Assembly: GCA_016713425.1 (NCBI GenBank)
Contig: JADJPE010000005.1
Location: forward strand, 3,348,001 to 3,412,000
DNA: 64,000 bases
Direction of reading: 5' to 3'
Source: Deltaproteobacteria bacterium
GTDB lineage: Bacteria; Myxococcota; Kuafuiibacteriia; Kuafuiibacteriales; Kuafuiibacteriaceae
The position numbers were made by a program, and so were the translations under genes. Below the pieces are notes generated by a model, which was not told the DNA's origin, did no database searches, and worked only from the letters and a program-made list of their open reading frames with translations. Shown piece after piece: positions 1 to 9,333 of the stretch (position 1 is the stretch's first letter; every line of letters begins with the position of its first letter).

Positions 1-937
1 GGAGAATCAGCAGGAGTATCAGGCCGCCGCGAATGCGTTCAAGCGTTATGCTGAGACCTTTCCCCGACGTGAGGACGCCGGCGACGTCTTCTTCCGCGCC
101 GCGCTCGTTTTTCAGAAGATGAAGGCCTGGCCCGAGATGATCGATACGCTCGATGCCTTCACGACCCGCTATCGGAACAGCAAGGCGCAGAGAGTTCGCC
201 TGGTAGAGGCGCAGAAGCTCATTGGCGACGCCCATGCCGCTCAGAAAGATTCAGCCCGGGCGCAACAGGCCTACGCCGCGTGCGTCAAGGAGTTCGACAG
301 CCGAAAGCTCGGCGTGACGAGCCGCGCGGGTGCCTTTGCTGCGCGATGTGCCTTCGAGCGGGCCGAGGCTCAGTTCAGGAGCTATGACGCCATCTCGCTG
401 GACGGAGACAGCCGAACCCAGGTGAAGATCTTGAACGAAAAGGCGAAGATGCAGCGTCTCGTCGAGCGCGCCTATCAGAACATCTTCGACTACAAGCGTG
501 TTGAGACGACCCTCGCCGCCTCCTACCGAATCGGCTATAGCTATGAGCGTTTCGCTGAAGCGCTTTTCGCGGCACCCATTCCGAAGGAGTTTCGAGGTCG
601 GGAAGAGTACGAGCTCGAATACAAGGCGCAGCTCGAAGACAAAGCGGCCGTACTTGAGCGAAAGGCGGAAGCGGCGTACCGGAAGGCTTACGAAGAAGCC
701 AAGCGCACGCGCGTGACCAACGAGTGGACGGAGCGTATTTTGGAAGGTTTGAACAAGTATGCGCCCGAGGAGTTCCCGATCCAGAAGCGTGGTAAGGCCG
801 TCATGCAGAAGACGATCATCAGCGGCAATGGCCTTGACAACTTGAGGCGAGAGACCGGGAACACGACGCAGCCCGGCGCATCGCTCGATGGCCCAGCCGA
901 GTCGCCGACCGCGCGGGCGGGGGGAGAGGTAAAGTGA
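1..937 (+). CDS. TPR-type protein, GltD/AgmU-like (5' end outside window)
   Basis: The reading frame is already open at base 2 and ends at 937, so only the C-terminal 311 residues are here. It is rich in helical, Ala/Tyr/Glu-containing repeats of TPR type, for example around the YQAAANAFKRYAETFP and AQQAYAACVKEF stretches, and has a lysine-rich end. Its stop overlaps the start of the next gene (TGATG), so the two are probably co-translated. It is followed by a TPR lipoprotein, a small exported protein and a TonB-like protein, the order gltD-gltE-gltF-gltG of the Myxococcus gliding-motility envelope complex. The GltD assignment rests mainly on this context. In non-gliding relatives the same core has other, unknown envelope roles. 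Confidence 0.7.
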   Translation, partial: ENQQEYQAAANAFKRYAETFPRREDAGDVFFRAALVFQKMKAWPEMIDTLDAFTTRYRNSKAQRVRLVEAQKLIGDAHAAQKDSARAQQAYAACVKEFDSRKLGVTSRAGAFAARCAFERAEAQFRSYDAISLDGDSRTQVKILNEKAKMQRLVERAYQNIFDYKRVETTLAASYRIGYSYERFAEALFAAPIPKEFRGREEYELEYKAQLEDKAAVLERKAEAAYRKAYEEAKRTRVTNEWTERILEGLNKYAPEEFPIQKRGKAVMQKTIISGNGLDNLRRETGNTTQPGASLDGPAESPTARAGGEVK

Positions 938-2427
938 TGGACGCGCTCGGCCCACGGTTCCTCATCCGCGTGGCGTGTTGCGCCTTATGGGCGCTTCTTC
1001 CTCTCGCCTCGGCGTGTAGTGGCTCGAAGCACGCCATGCAAGAAGGCGATGACGAGGGCGACGTTGCGGCGGACGCCGAATCTCCGACCCCGGAACCGTC
1101 GCCGAAGCCAGCGGCCGACAACGTCGATGGGGTTGATGCCTCGGCCGAGGCCAAGATCCCCTCAACCACGGGATCATCGTCGTCGACCGCTCGTCCCGAG
1201 GGGCCGAGTCCTAGGCCGCCGGCCAGTGCCGCCGTCCAGGACGTAGAAAACGGCGTTCGTGCGGCGACGACGGACCCCGACCGTGCGCTCGAGTTCTTCC
1301 TCTCGGCATCCAACACGGACCCGAGCTTCGCAGCGGCACACTACAACGCCGCGGTCATCTACGAGCAGATGGGCAAGTACGATGACGCTGAGCGTAGCTA
1401 TCGGGCCGCGATCAAAGCGAATCCCAAATATTTTGCCGCGATCGAGAACCTCGCCAACTTGGCGGTCCGACGGGGGAACATCGGCGACGCAGAAGCGCTC
1501 TTGCTCGACGCGATCAAGGCCAACCCAGACGAGCTTGGGTTGCGCAATCGGCTCACCTCGGTTTGGCTTGCGGGTGGCAAGTCGGGGCCTGCCGAGAGTG
1601 AGGCGAAGAAGATCCTCAAGGCCGACGAACGGAACGTGGGCGCGCTCTTGAATCTATCGACGGTCTTCGCGCATCGCGGACAGCTCGAGCTCGCGACGAC
1701 GGTCCTCACGCGCGCCCGAGACATCGACCCTGACGAAGCGCAGGTGTGGAGCAGCCTCGGGGTCGTCTATCTCGAACAAGACAAGAAGAGCGAGGCCTTG
1801 GAGGCCTTTCGAAAAGCGACCGAGCTTCGCGACGATTTGCCCGAGGCCCGCAACAATCTTGGCGCGCTCCTCGTCGAAACACACGACTATGAGGGTGCGA
1901 TCGCTGAGCTGAAGCGCGCGATCCAGCTCTATCCTGACTTTGCAGCGGCCTGGCTGAACCTCGGGAACGCTTACAAAGGCGCCAAGCAGTACCAAGAGGC
2001 GGAGTCGGCGTATGAGCGTGCTCGCGCGTTGGGGCCCAAGGATCCGACCGTCTTGTATAACCTCGGGGTGCTCAACCTCGACAATCTGTTGGCGGGTGTC
2101 GACCGTCTGAAGCGCTTCGACATTGCCAGGGATTACCTCCTCTCCTACCTGGACTCTGCGACAGGATTAGATCCAGAAGAGATGAAGCGCGTTCGTGGAT
2201 TCATCGCGGAAGCAGAACGCGGGAAGACCCGAGAAGAGAAACGTATTGCCGCCGAGGAGCGTCGGAAGGCCCGAGATCTCAAGCGCAAGCAGGACGAAGA
2301 GACCAAGAAGACGGACCAAGCGGCCCCCGAAGGTGCGGACACGGGCTCCCCGGGTGATGCGAAAGGTACAGACCCCGCCAGCGGCGGCGCCGATGCGGCG
2401 TCCAAAGGCGGGGGTGAAGGAAAGTGA
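937..2427 (+). CDS. TPR outer-membrane lipoprotein, GltE/AglT-like
   Basis: The protein has 496 residues. A signal peptide ends in a lipobox (LPLASAC), so it is probably lipidated. A low-complexity Pro/Ser/Ala linker follows (about residues 25-90), then at least seven TPR units (about 105-400, for example YNAAVIYEQMGKYDDAERSY and NNLGALLVETHDYEGAI) and a charged Lys/Glu tail. The ATG at 937 is preferred over the GTG at 934 because the GGGGAGAGG ribosome site at 920-928 is better spaced. By analogy with Myxococcus GltE/AglT it would sit in the outer membrane as a scaffold of the Glt trans-envelope complex. The family role is established; the assignment here comes from position and architecture. 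Confidence 0.75.
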   Translation: MDALGPRFLIRVACCALWALLPLASACSGSKHAMQEGDDEGDVAADAESPTPEPSPKPAADNVDGVDASAEAKIPSTTGSSSSTARPEGPSPRPPASAAVQDVENGVRAATTDPDRALEFFLSASNTDPSFAAAHYNAAVIYEQMGKYDDAERSYRAAIKANPKYFAAIENLANLAVRRGNIGDAEALLLDAIKANPDELGLRNRLTSVWLAGGKSGPAESEAKKILKADERNVGALLNLSTVFAHRGQLELATTVLTRARDIDPDEAQVWSSLGVVYLEQDKKSEALEAFRKATELRDDLPEARNNLGALLVETHDYEGAIAELKRAIQLYPDFAAAWLNLGNAYKGAKQYQEAESAYERARALGPKDPTVLYNLGVLNLDNLLAGVDRLKRFDIARDYLLSYLDSATGLDPEEMKRVRGFIAEAERGKTREEKRIAAEERRKARDLKRKQDEETKKTDQAAPEGADTGSPGDAKGTDPASGGADAASKGGGEGK

Positions 2428-2732
2428 GGCGTCTCATGCGTGAATCGTTGCCGAGTGCTAGAGTTCGTCGCATGCGGGGTTCCTGGGTGTTGGCCCTCGT
2501 GGTGGGCGCGCTTGTTCTTCCATCTCTTTGGGATGCGTCCGTTGCGTTTGGGCAGAGAGCGCGACAACCTCGCCGCGTGATTCGGATCGGCGAGCAGAGG
2601 ATCAGAGGCCGAATCCAGAAGCCAGAGGCGTTTTACATCCTCCAGCGATCAAACCTAAATTTCGAGGGCCTCGAGCTGAAGACGAGCTTCGTGCCCAAGA
2701 TCATCAAATCCGTGGACCAAGCTTCGTTTTGA
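2424..2732 (+). CDS. Small exported protein, GltF-like
   Basis: This is a protein of about 100 residues. Its N-terminus is basic, followed by a hydrophobic segment (WVLALVVGALVLPSL) and a likely signal-peptidase site near SVAFG, then a short mature part of about 60 residues ending in KTSFVPKIIKSVDQASF. The start at 2424 (GTG) overlaps the previous stop by GTGA. The ATG at 2436, with GAGG just upstream, is equally possible. It lies between a GltE-like and a GltG-like gene, where Myxococcus has the small periplasmic GltF, so that name is a positional inference. The mature sequence has no motif I can name. Confidence 0.65.
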   Translation: MRRLMRESLPSARVRRMRGSWVLALVVGALVLPSLWDASVAFGQRARQPRRVIRIGEQRIRGRIQKPEAFYILQRSNLNFEGLELKTSFVPKIIKSVDQASF

Positions 2733-2784
2733 GACGAATGGCAATGCATCGGAACCACGGCGACCAACGGGTGACTGAGTAGAC

Positions 2785-4188
2785 ATGAGCGCCTCCACGC
2801 AGCAGAGCGGAACTGAGAAAGCGGCCGGGCCGAAGGTCCTCAGGATCGGCATCGTCCAGCGCGGAAAAATTATCGAAGAGCGGGAGCTCAAGAAACGGGA
2901 AACCGTCTCCATCGGCACGCACCAGAAAGCGACGTTCCAGGTGACCTCGGACGCGTTGCCGAAGGTGTTCAACCTCTTCGATTACGATGGAAAAGAGTAT
3001 CATCTTCGCTTCACGTCTGAGATGGACGGTCGCGTCCAGCTCGACGGTCAGCAGCAGGTGAACGACTTCCGGGCGTACGTCGGATCTGGACAATCGGCGC
3101 GGCGCGGGGATGCGGATTCCTTGCGACTGACCGACGACAGCCGGGGCAAGGTCATGATCGGTGACCTCACGGTGCTCTTCCAGTTCAAGACGCTCTCCGC
3201 CGAGGGCGCGAAGGTCGTGCTCCCGTCCGACATTCGCGGCTCTTTGCTCGAGAACATCGACATGCAGTTTGCGCTGATCTTCGTGATCACCGCGATCATC
3301 CAGATTTCGATCGTCGGCTATGCGCGCAGTCTGCCTTACGTCGAACCCACCTCTATCGAGCAGGTGGGAACGAAATACCAGCGGCTGATCATGCCGGACC
3401 GTGTCCCGGAGGCTCCACGGAATGTCGAAGAGGCAACCGCCGAAGCCGAGGAAGGGAAGACGGATGAAGAGAAGCCTGACGAGGAAGAGAAGACGCCGGC
3501 CAAGGAACCAGCGAAGAAGCCAGCGAAGCAGAGCACCGTGAGTGCCGAGGAGGCTGCGCGGGCTCGAAAAGCCGCGATCGCCTCCAAGGTGGCAGGCAAG
3601 GGCTTACTGCGCGTATTGGGCGCGCGGCGCGAGGGCGGAGCCGGTGGTGGCGCTCTTTCCGACGTCTTTGAAGAAGGCGGCGCCGTGGGCGATTTGGGTT
3701 CGGCCTTCTCAGGTATTGCGGGCGTTGACATTGCCGAGGAAGGCGGTGCCGCGGGGACGCGCGGCGCTGGTGCTGGCGAGCAGGTTGGCATTGGGACGCT
3801 CGTGACCGAAGGCGGCGGGTCTGTGAAGGCTGCCGCCAAGCAAGAGACCGAGGTCCGTGGTTCGGCGCAGGCGGGCGGTGCGCCCGAGGTCGATGGTGAC
3901 CTCAGCCAAGACCAGATCAACGGGGTGATGAAACGTCAGCTCAAGGCACTTCGGTCGTGCTACGAGAACGCGCTCAAGCGCGACAAGAGTCTCTCGGGCA
4001 AGATCGTCATCGAGTTCGAGATCCTGGAGTCGGGCAAGACATCGAACGTCAAGGTTCGAGACGTGAGCTTGAAGAGCGGGGAGGTTGCGGAGTGCATCGC
4101 CCGCCGCGCGAAGTTCTGGCGTTTTCCGAAGCCTGATGGTGGGAGCGTGCTCGTTGCCTATCCGGTCGTGTTTACGCCTTCCTCTTGA
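2785..4188 (+). CDS. FHA-like / TM / AgmX-PglI C-terminal domain protein, GltG-like
   Basis: The protein has 467 residues. An N-terminal beta-rich, FHA-like domain (about 15-150) is predicted to be cytoplasmic. One membrane segment follows (about 163-185, FALIFVITAIIQISIVGYA), then a Pro/Lys/Glu spacer and a Gly-rich region. It ends in a TonB-like AgmX/PglI C-terminal domain (about 370-467, with LRSCYENALKRDKSLSGKI and FWRFPKPDGG). This inner-membrane, periplasm-spanning layout is that of GltG/GltJ-type proteins, which are thought to connect the motor side to outer-membrane parts of the Glt machinery. It is fourth in a gltD-E-F-G-like order. It could serve a related non-motility envelope complex. 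Confidence 0.75.
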   Translation: MSASTQQSGTEKAAGPKVLRIGIVQRGKIIEERELKKRETVSIGTHQKATFQVTSDALPKVFNLFDYDGKEYHLRFTSEMDGRVQLDGQQQVNDFRAYVGSGQSARRGDADSLRLTDDSRGKVMIGDLTVLFQFKTLSAEGAKVVLPSDIRGSLLENIDMQFALIFVITAIIQISIVGYARSLPYVEPTSIEQVGTKYQRLIMPDRVPEAPRNVEEATAEAEEGKTDEEKPDEEEKTPAKEPAKKPAKQSTVSAEEAARARKAAIASKVAGKGLLRVLGARREGGAGGGALSDVFEEGGAVGDLGSAFSGIAGVDIAEEGGAAGTRGAGAGEQVGIGTLVTEGGGSVKAAAKQETEVRGSAQAGGAPEVDGDLSQDQINGVMKRQLKALRSCYENALKRDKSLSGKIVIEFEILESGKTSNVKVRDVSLKSGEVAECIARRAKFWRFPKPDGGSVLVAYPVVFTPSS

Positions 4189-4927
4189 GCTTCGGGGTTA
4201 TCTTGCGGCGGCGGTGGTCGCGCATGCCCTGATCTCGATTCCGCACCAAGCCTTAGCCGAGGACGCCGATGTCGTTCTTGCCCAGCTCGAGACGGGTGGA
4301 CAGTTCAACCCTCGCCCCGATGCCTTGCGCCGTCTACTCTGGGAAGTGACGCAGCGAACGAGCATCGAGGCGTCGCTCGAAGTCACGGCGATTCGAGCCG
4401 AGGATCCAAAGCTCTTCTACCACCCACTCCTCTATTGGTCGGGACGCGGTGCGGTGCCGCCGTTCAGCGACGCGGCCGTGCGCGCGCTGCGTCGATATCT
4501 AACCTATGGTGGCACGATCCTGGTCGACAGTGCCGACGAAGAGGTTGGTGGCGCGTTCGACCAGAGTGTCCGACGTGAAATGGGGCGTATTCTTCCCCGC
4601 ATCGAATTTGATCGCGTACCGACCGATCATGTCGTCTACAAGTCGTTCTTTCTCGTCGACCACCAAGCGGGTCGAGTTCTTCGCGCGCCCTATTTGGAGG
4701 CGATCGCGATCGAGAAGCGCTATGCGGTCATCTACAGCCAGAACGATCTCGCGGGCGCATGGGCTCGGGACAGCTTTGGCCGATGGGAGTTCGACGTCTC
4801 TCCGGGCGGAGAACGCCAGCGAGAGATGGCGTTTCGACTGGGGATCAACGTCGTGATGTATGCGCTTTGCCTCGACTACAAGGAGGATCTCGTTCACATC
4901 CCGTTCATCCTCAAGCGGAGGCGTTGA
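4136..4927 (+). CDS. DUF4159-domain exported protein
   Basis: The start at 4136 gives a signal peptide with a hydrophobic core (YLAAAVVAHALISI) and a cleavage site after HQALA. It overlaps the end of the GltG-like gene by 53 bases. The open frame runs back to 4085, but that start adds a non-signal-like extension. The mature protein matches the DUF4159 pattern, a Rossmann-like, GATase-related fold: YHPLLYWSGRGAVPPFSD, then RRYLTYGGTILVDSADE and a C-terminal FRLGINVVMYALCLDYKED. Genes of this type usually sit next to membrane proteins with VWA and glutamine-amidotransferase-like domains, as here. The biochemical role is unknown. The usual MoxR and DUF58 partners are not in this window. Confidence 0.7.
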   Translation: MVGACSLPIRSCLRLPLELRGYLAAAVVAHALISIPHQALAEDADVVLAQLETGGQFNPRPDALRRLLWEVTQRTSIEASLEVTAIRAEDPKLFYHPLLYWSGRGAVPPFSDAAVRALRRYLTYGGTILVDSADEEVGGAFDQSVRREMGRILPRIEFDRVPTDHVVYKSFFLVDHQAGRVLRAPYLEAIAIEKRYAVIYSQNDLAGAWARDSFGRWEFDVSPGGERQREMAFRLGINVVMYALCLDYKEDLVHIPFILKRRR

Positions 4928-4930
4928 ACG

Positions 4931-7399
4931 GTGCCTGTACCCGCCTTCATGCCCGGCTCGGCGCGTCCGCTCGACTTCTTCTTGAGGCTCCTGTCGATAG
5001 GTCCCGACACCGGTGGCTTCAATGATTGGCGGATCGTCTTCACCCACGGGCTGCCCACTTGGGTCGTTGTTTTCGCCTCGCTCTTGGTTGTCCTGGTCGT
5101 GCTCGCGGTGAGCCGCACGCTTTTCCGGCTCCCGCGGCGCCGCGCCGTCGTCATATTCCTGCTGCGGGTGTTGACCGCGGGGCTCGTGCTCACGTTGTTC
5201 CTGAGACCGGCGATTGAGCTTCGGGCCGTCTCGCGGGTTCGCACGCGCGTAGCGCTTCTGATGGACGGCTCGCGTTCGATGGGGTTGCCGACGGCGTCGA
5301 GTCCGAGCCGTATCGAGGCGGTGCTGAGTGAGCTTTCGAAGAGTCGGTCGGAGCTCGATGCGCTGGCTGAGCGCGCGGTCGTGGAGCCCTATGTATTTAG
5401 CGATCGCGCCCAACTCCTCGATGGTCTTCCGTCAAGACTCGATGTGAGCGACGGACGTCGCACGGATCTCGAGCAAGCGTTGGCTGATGTTGCGACGCAG
5501 TCCGCGGGTCGGGAGCTGGGCGCGGTCTTGCTTTACTCCGACGGCGCCGACACCGAAGGCATGACGGTCGAGATGGCGCGTCGCCGCGGAGCGAAGGTCG
5601 GGGCCCCGATCTACACGTTCGGCTTCGGCCGGGATGCGGCGGCGCCCGATCTGGCGGTGCGCCGTGTCCTCGCTGACAATTTCGCGTTCGTTCACAACAG
5701 CGTGGCGATGGACGTTGAGGTCGAGGTGCGCGGATTGGACCTCGACCAGGTCGACGTGACGCTTCGAAAGGAAGGCGCCGTCGTTCAGACCAAACGCGTC
5801 TCGCTCGTCGAGGGCATGGGGCGCGCGACTTTCGAATTCAAGCCCCGGCAGGTGGGCAAAGCGGCCTACGAGGTGTCGGTTCCGGTGCAGGCGGGCGAGA
5901 CGGTCACGACGAACAACCAACGGACCGTGGTGCTCAAGGTGATTCGGGATCGAATTCGTGTGCTTCAGGTCGCGGGACATCCTTCTTGGGACGTCAGGTT
6001 TCTGCGTGAGCATCTCAAGCGCAATCCGAACATCGATCTCATCTCGTTCTTCATTCTCCGGTCGACGACGGATGTGCAGAAAGCATCGCAAGAGGAGTTG
6101 GCCTTGATCCCGTTTCCGGTGAACGACTTGTTCACGACCGAGCTCAGCAGCTTCGATGTCGTCATCTACCAGAACTTTAGCTACCGGCCGTACCGAATGG
6201 CGCAGTACCTCGGGAACATACGGCAGTATGTCGAACGAGGCGGGAGTTTCTTGATGATCGGCGGCGACACGGCGATGGGCGACGGCTTCTACGCAGGTAC
6301 GCCGATCGAGGCGATCCTTCCGGTCAGGTTGGCGGGGGCCTTGCCCTTCGACACTCAGCCGTACGAGCCGCGCCTGACTCCGGAAGGCCGTCGGCACCCG
6401 ATCTTACAGATCGGCGAGCCCGGAGAACCGCCGGATCGGGCGCTCGCGAGGCTGCCCGCCCTGCGGAGCATCAACCTCTCGAGCGGCCTTGCGCCGGGCG
6501 CGCACACGCTGCTTGAGCATCCGGGGCTGCCCGGAAATCCGCCCGTGATCGCCGTGCGTGAGGTCGGGCAGGGACTCTCGATGGTGCTTGCGACCGACAG
6601 CACCTGGTACTGGCGGTTTGCAGCGGTTGGGCAAGGAAGCGCGGGGCGCGAATTCGACCGCTTCTGGAGCAACGCTTTGCGGTGGTTAACCCGCGATCCG
6701 GAATTGGCCCGGGTTCGCTTGCAGGTTCCGCACTCGGTGTTGCCGGTGGGCGAGGCGGTGACCGGGGCGGTTCAGGTCTTGGGCTCGGATTACCGGGGCC
6801 TCGAGGGGGCCAAAGCCTCGGTGCGGCTGGTTCCTCTCGATTCGGATGGACCGCCGTCTCCGGGTGCCACCGGAGCTCGACCGGCTGCCGCTTCTTCGAG
6901 CGAGGGTGGTCTCGGTGGGCTCCCCCCGCGGCTGGACGCCGAACCGGCGGGTCTCGAGGGTCTTCAGGATCCCGGTGGTGGCGGACCGGAGAGCGCGGTC
7001 GTGCGCTTCGAGACCGAGCTCGAGACCGGCGCTGATGGCCGCGCGACGTTCGCATTTCATGCTGTACCCGCGGGCACCTACGCTTTGCGCGTCGAGGCAA
7101 ACAAAGGGCGCGAGCACGTCGGTTGGGCTGAAGAACCCGTGATCATCGAGGCGGCGGACGTTGAGACGCAAGCGCCCTTTCCGCGGACCGAGTTGTTGCG
7201 TGCGCTGGCGGATGCCTCGAGCGGTCAGTATCGGGAGGTCGAGGATGGATTGCCTACCATCGTACTGCGGGACCCGGAACGGATCGAGGTCGACCGGTCG
7301 CAGCGCGTGCCGTTGTGGAACACCTTCATGGCCGTTTTTACCCTCCTTCTGGTCGCCGGAAGCGAGTGGTGGCTGCGCCGACGCTGGGGTCTGCTCTAG
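4931..7399 (+). CDS. VWA / glutamine-amidotransferase-like membrane protein
   Basis: The protein has 822 residues from a GTG start three bases after the DUF4159 gene; ATG at 4949 is an alternative. Two N-terminal membrane segments (about 35-60 and 72-95) precede a VWA-like domain with a metal-site motif (MDGSRSMG, about 114-121) and LLYSDGAD. A class-I glutamine-amidotransferase-like region follows (about 335-470, RGGSFLMIGGDTAMG), without an obvious catalytic Cys. Then come a Pro/Gly-rich linker, a beta-rich domain and a C-terminal membrane segment ending in RRRW. It resembles the large partner of DUF4159 proteins in Bacteroides aerotolerance (Bat)-like clusters. The role is unknown, perhaps envelope maintenance. 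Confidence 0.7.
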   Translation: MPVPAFMPGSARPLDFFLRLLSIGPDTGGFNDWRIVFTHGLPTWVVVFASLLVVLVVLAVSRTLFRLPRRRAVVIFLLRVLTAGLVLTLFLRPAIELRAVSRVRTRVALLMDGSRSMGLPTASSPSRIEAVLSELSKSRSELDALAERAVVEPYVFSDRAQLLDGLPSRLDVSDGRRTDLEQALADVATQSAGRELGAVLLYSDGADTEGMTVEMARRRGAKVGAPIYTFGFGRDAAAPDLAVRRVLADNFAFVHNSVAMDVEVEVRGLDLDQVDVTLRKEGAVVQTKRVSLVEGMGRATFEFKPRQVGKAAYEVSVPVQAGETVTTNNQRTVVLKVIRDRIRVLQVAGHPSWDVRFLREHLKRNPNIDLISFFILRSTTDVQKASQEELALIPFPVNDLFTTELSSFDVVIYQNFSYRPYRMAQYLGNIRQYVERGGSFLMIGGDTAMGDGFYAGTPIEAILPVRLAGALPFDTQPYEPRLTPEGRRHPILQIGEPGEPPDRALARLPALRSINLSSGLAPGAHTLLEHPGLPGNPPVIAVREVGQGLSMVLATDSTWYWRFAAVGQGSAGREFDRFWSNALRWLTRDPELARVRLQVPHSVLPVGEAVTGAVQVLGSDYRGLEGAKASVRLVPLDSDGPPSPGATGARPAAASSSEGGLGGLPPRLDAEPAGLEGLQDPGGGGPESAVVRFETELETGADGRATFAFHAVPAGTYALRVEANKGREHVGWAEEPVIIEAADVETQAPFPRTELLRALADASSGQYREVEDGLPTIVLRDPERIEVDRSQRVPLWNTFMAVFTLLLVAGSEWWLRRRWGLL

Positions 7400-7444
7400 C
7401 CTTGGCTTTAGTTCGTGTTGACGAGCGGCCATCGCTTGCTCGAA

Positions 7445-9292
7445 ATGGCGCTCTTGTTGGTCCGCCGAAATGACATCCGAAACTTCGCCATCGTCGCGCA
7501 CATCGACCATGGCAAGACGACGCTCGTGGACGCGATGCTTGGGCAGTCCGGCATCTTTCGAGAGAACGAAGCGCGCGTCGAGCGTGTCTTGGACAGCGAT
7601 GCGCAGGAACGGGAACGCGGGATCACGATCCTCGCCAAGAACACGGCGGTCTCGTACCGAGGCGTCAAGCTGAATGTCCTGGATACGCCCGGTCATGCTG
7701 ACTTCGGTGGAGAGGTGGAGCGTGTGCTTACGCTCGCCGACGGCGTCATCCTCCTGGTCGACGCTGCGGAAGGGCCGCTGCCTCAGACGCGCTTCGTGCT
7801 CTCGAAGGCTTTCGAAGCCGGCCTGCGTCCGATCGTCGTCATCAACAAGATCGATCGCCCAGATGCACGGCCGGATGAGGTCCTCGACGAGGTCTACGAT
7901 CTCTTCATTGATCTCGGCGCAGACGAGGATGCGCTCGACTTCCCAGTCATCTACGCGATCGGCCGCGAAGGCATCGCGCGCCGTGCGCTTGACGACGTTT
8001 CGACGACCCTCGAACCCCTGTTCGAGACGATCCTCGAACGAATCCCCGCGCCCGATGACCGAACACCCGAACCTCTCCAAGTGCTGATCGCCAACACCGA
8101 GTATGACGATTACGTCGGACGGATTGCGATCGGTCGCATCGTCGCGGGCGAGATCTCGCGAAACCAATCGATCACGGTGCTTGGCGCCGAGGGCAGCCGC
8201 CGTTCGGGCCGGGTGATGCGGCTGTATACCTTCGACGGCCTCAAGCGGAAGGAGGTCGATAAGGCATCTTCGGGCGACATCATCGCGCTCGCCGGCATCG
8301 AGGCCGTCGAGATCGGCGATACCATCGCCGACCGCGAGTCGACCGAGCCTTTGCCTCGGATCGAGGTCGACCCGCCGACGATCCAGATGACCTTCATGGT
8401 CAACGATTCTCCGTTTTCCGGCCGCGAAGGAAAGTTCGTGACCTCGCGGCAGATTCGCGAGCGGCTCTTGAAGGCCGGCCGTCAGAACGTTTCGCTGCGC
8501 ATCGCGGATGGGATCACGCCCGACCAGTTCGAAGTTCGGGGCCGGGGCGAGCTCCAGCTCGCGGTTCTTGTGGAACAAATGCGTCGCGAGGGCTTCGAGA
8601 TGGCGCTGTCTCGACCCGAGGTCGTCGTCAAGGAGATCGACGGACGCCCGCACGAGCCGCTGGAGGAGGTCACGATCGACATCCCGGATGATTATATCGG
8701 GGTCGTGACTGAGAAGCTCGCGGGACGCAAGGGCCAGATGTTCAAGATGGACCATGTGGGATCGCGCGTGCGCCTGCATTTCCGCGTTCCCTCGCGCGGA
8801 CTCATCGGATTCCGCACCGAGTTTCTCACCGATACGCGAGGCACCGGAGTGCTTACGACGCTCTTCGGGGGGTGGGCTCCTCACGCCGGACCTGTTGCTC
8901 GGCGCCCGACCGGTGCCTTGGTGTCGGACCGAGCAGGGCGCGCGACGCCCTACGCGTTGTTCAATTTGCAGCCGCGCGGGCGACTCTTCATTCCCCCCGG
9001 GACCGAGGTGTATGAGGGCATGGTCGTGGGCGAGCATGCGCGCGACAACGATCTCGATGTGAATGTCTGCCGCGAGAAGAAGCTCACCAACATTCGAGCC
9101 GCGGGAAAGGACGAAAACACAATCCTTACCCCGCCGCGCGTCATGTCACTCGAGCAGGCGATCGAGTTCATTGACGACGACGAGTTGCTCGAAGTGACGC
9201 CGGGCGCAATTCGGGTGCGCAAGAAGATTCGCGCGGCAAACATGCGCCCCAAGCGGACCACGCGCGACCTCGACGTCGAGGGGCAAGACTAG
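7445..9292 (+). CDS. typA: Translational GTPase BipA/TypA
   Basis: This is a ribosome-binding translational GTPase involved in stress adaptation and 50S assembly. All GTPase motifs are visible: G1 AHIDHGKTT near residue 17, RERGITI, G3 DTPGHADFGGEVER, G4 NKIDRPD. EF-G-like domains and the BipA-specific C-terminal region (about residues 390-600, GLIGFRTEFLTDTRGTG) follow. The frame is open from 7415 (GTG), but family members start shortly before the IRNFAIVAHIDHGKTT motif, so ATG 7445 (615 residues) is chosen. The length fits the family. Confidence 0.95.
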   Translation: MALLLVRRNDIRNFAIVAHIDHGKTTLVDAMLGQSGIFRENEARVERVLDSDAQERERGITILAKNTAVSYRGVKLNVLDTPGHADFGGEVERVLTLADGVILLVDAAEGPLPQTRFVLSKAFEAGLRPIVVINKIDRPDARPDEVLDEVYDLFIDLGADEDALDFPVIYAIGREGIARRALDDVSTTLEPLFETILERIPAPDDRTPEPLQVLIANTEYDDYVGRIAIGRIVAGEISRNQSITVLGAEGSRRSGRVMRLYTFDGLKRKEVDKASSGDIIALAGIEAVEIGDTIADRESTEPLPRIEVDPPTIQMTFMVNDSPFSGREGKFVTSRQIRERLLKAGRQNVSLRIADGITPDQFEVRGRGELQLAVLVEQMRREGFEMALSRPEVVVKEIDGRPHEPLEEVTIDIPDDYIGVVTEKLAGRKGQMFKMDHVGSRVRLHFRVPSRGLIGFRTEFLTDTRGTGVLTTLFGGWAPHAGPVARRPTGALVSDRAGRATPYALFNLQPRGRLFIPPGTEVYEGMVVGEHARDNDLDVNVCREKKLTNIRAAGKDENTILTPPRVMSLEQAIEFIDDDELLEVTPGAIRVRKKIRAANMRPKRTTRDLDVEGQD

Positions 9293-9333
9293 AGAGCACA
9301 AGGAGAGCGCCTCGCGCTCGTTCGAGCCTCGTG

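Noticed and set aside
6686..9037. 783-codon open frame antisense to typA
   Set aside because: It mirrors a well-conserved GTPase gene on the other strand; long antisense frames are expected at this GC content. No domains are visible in it.
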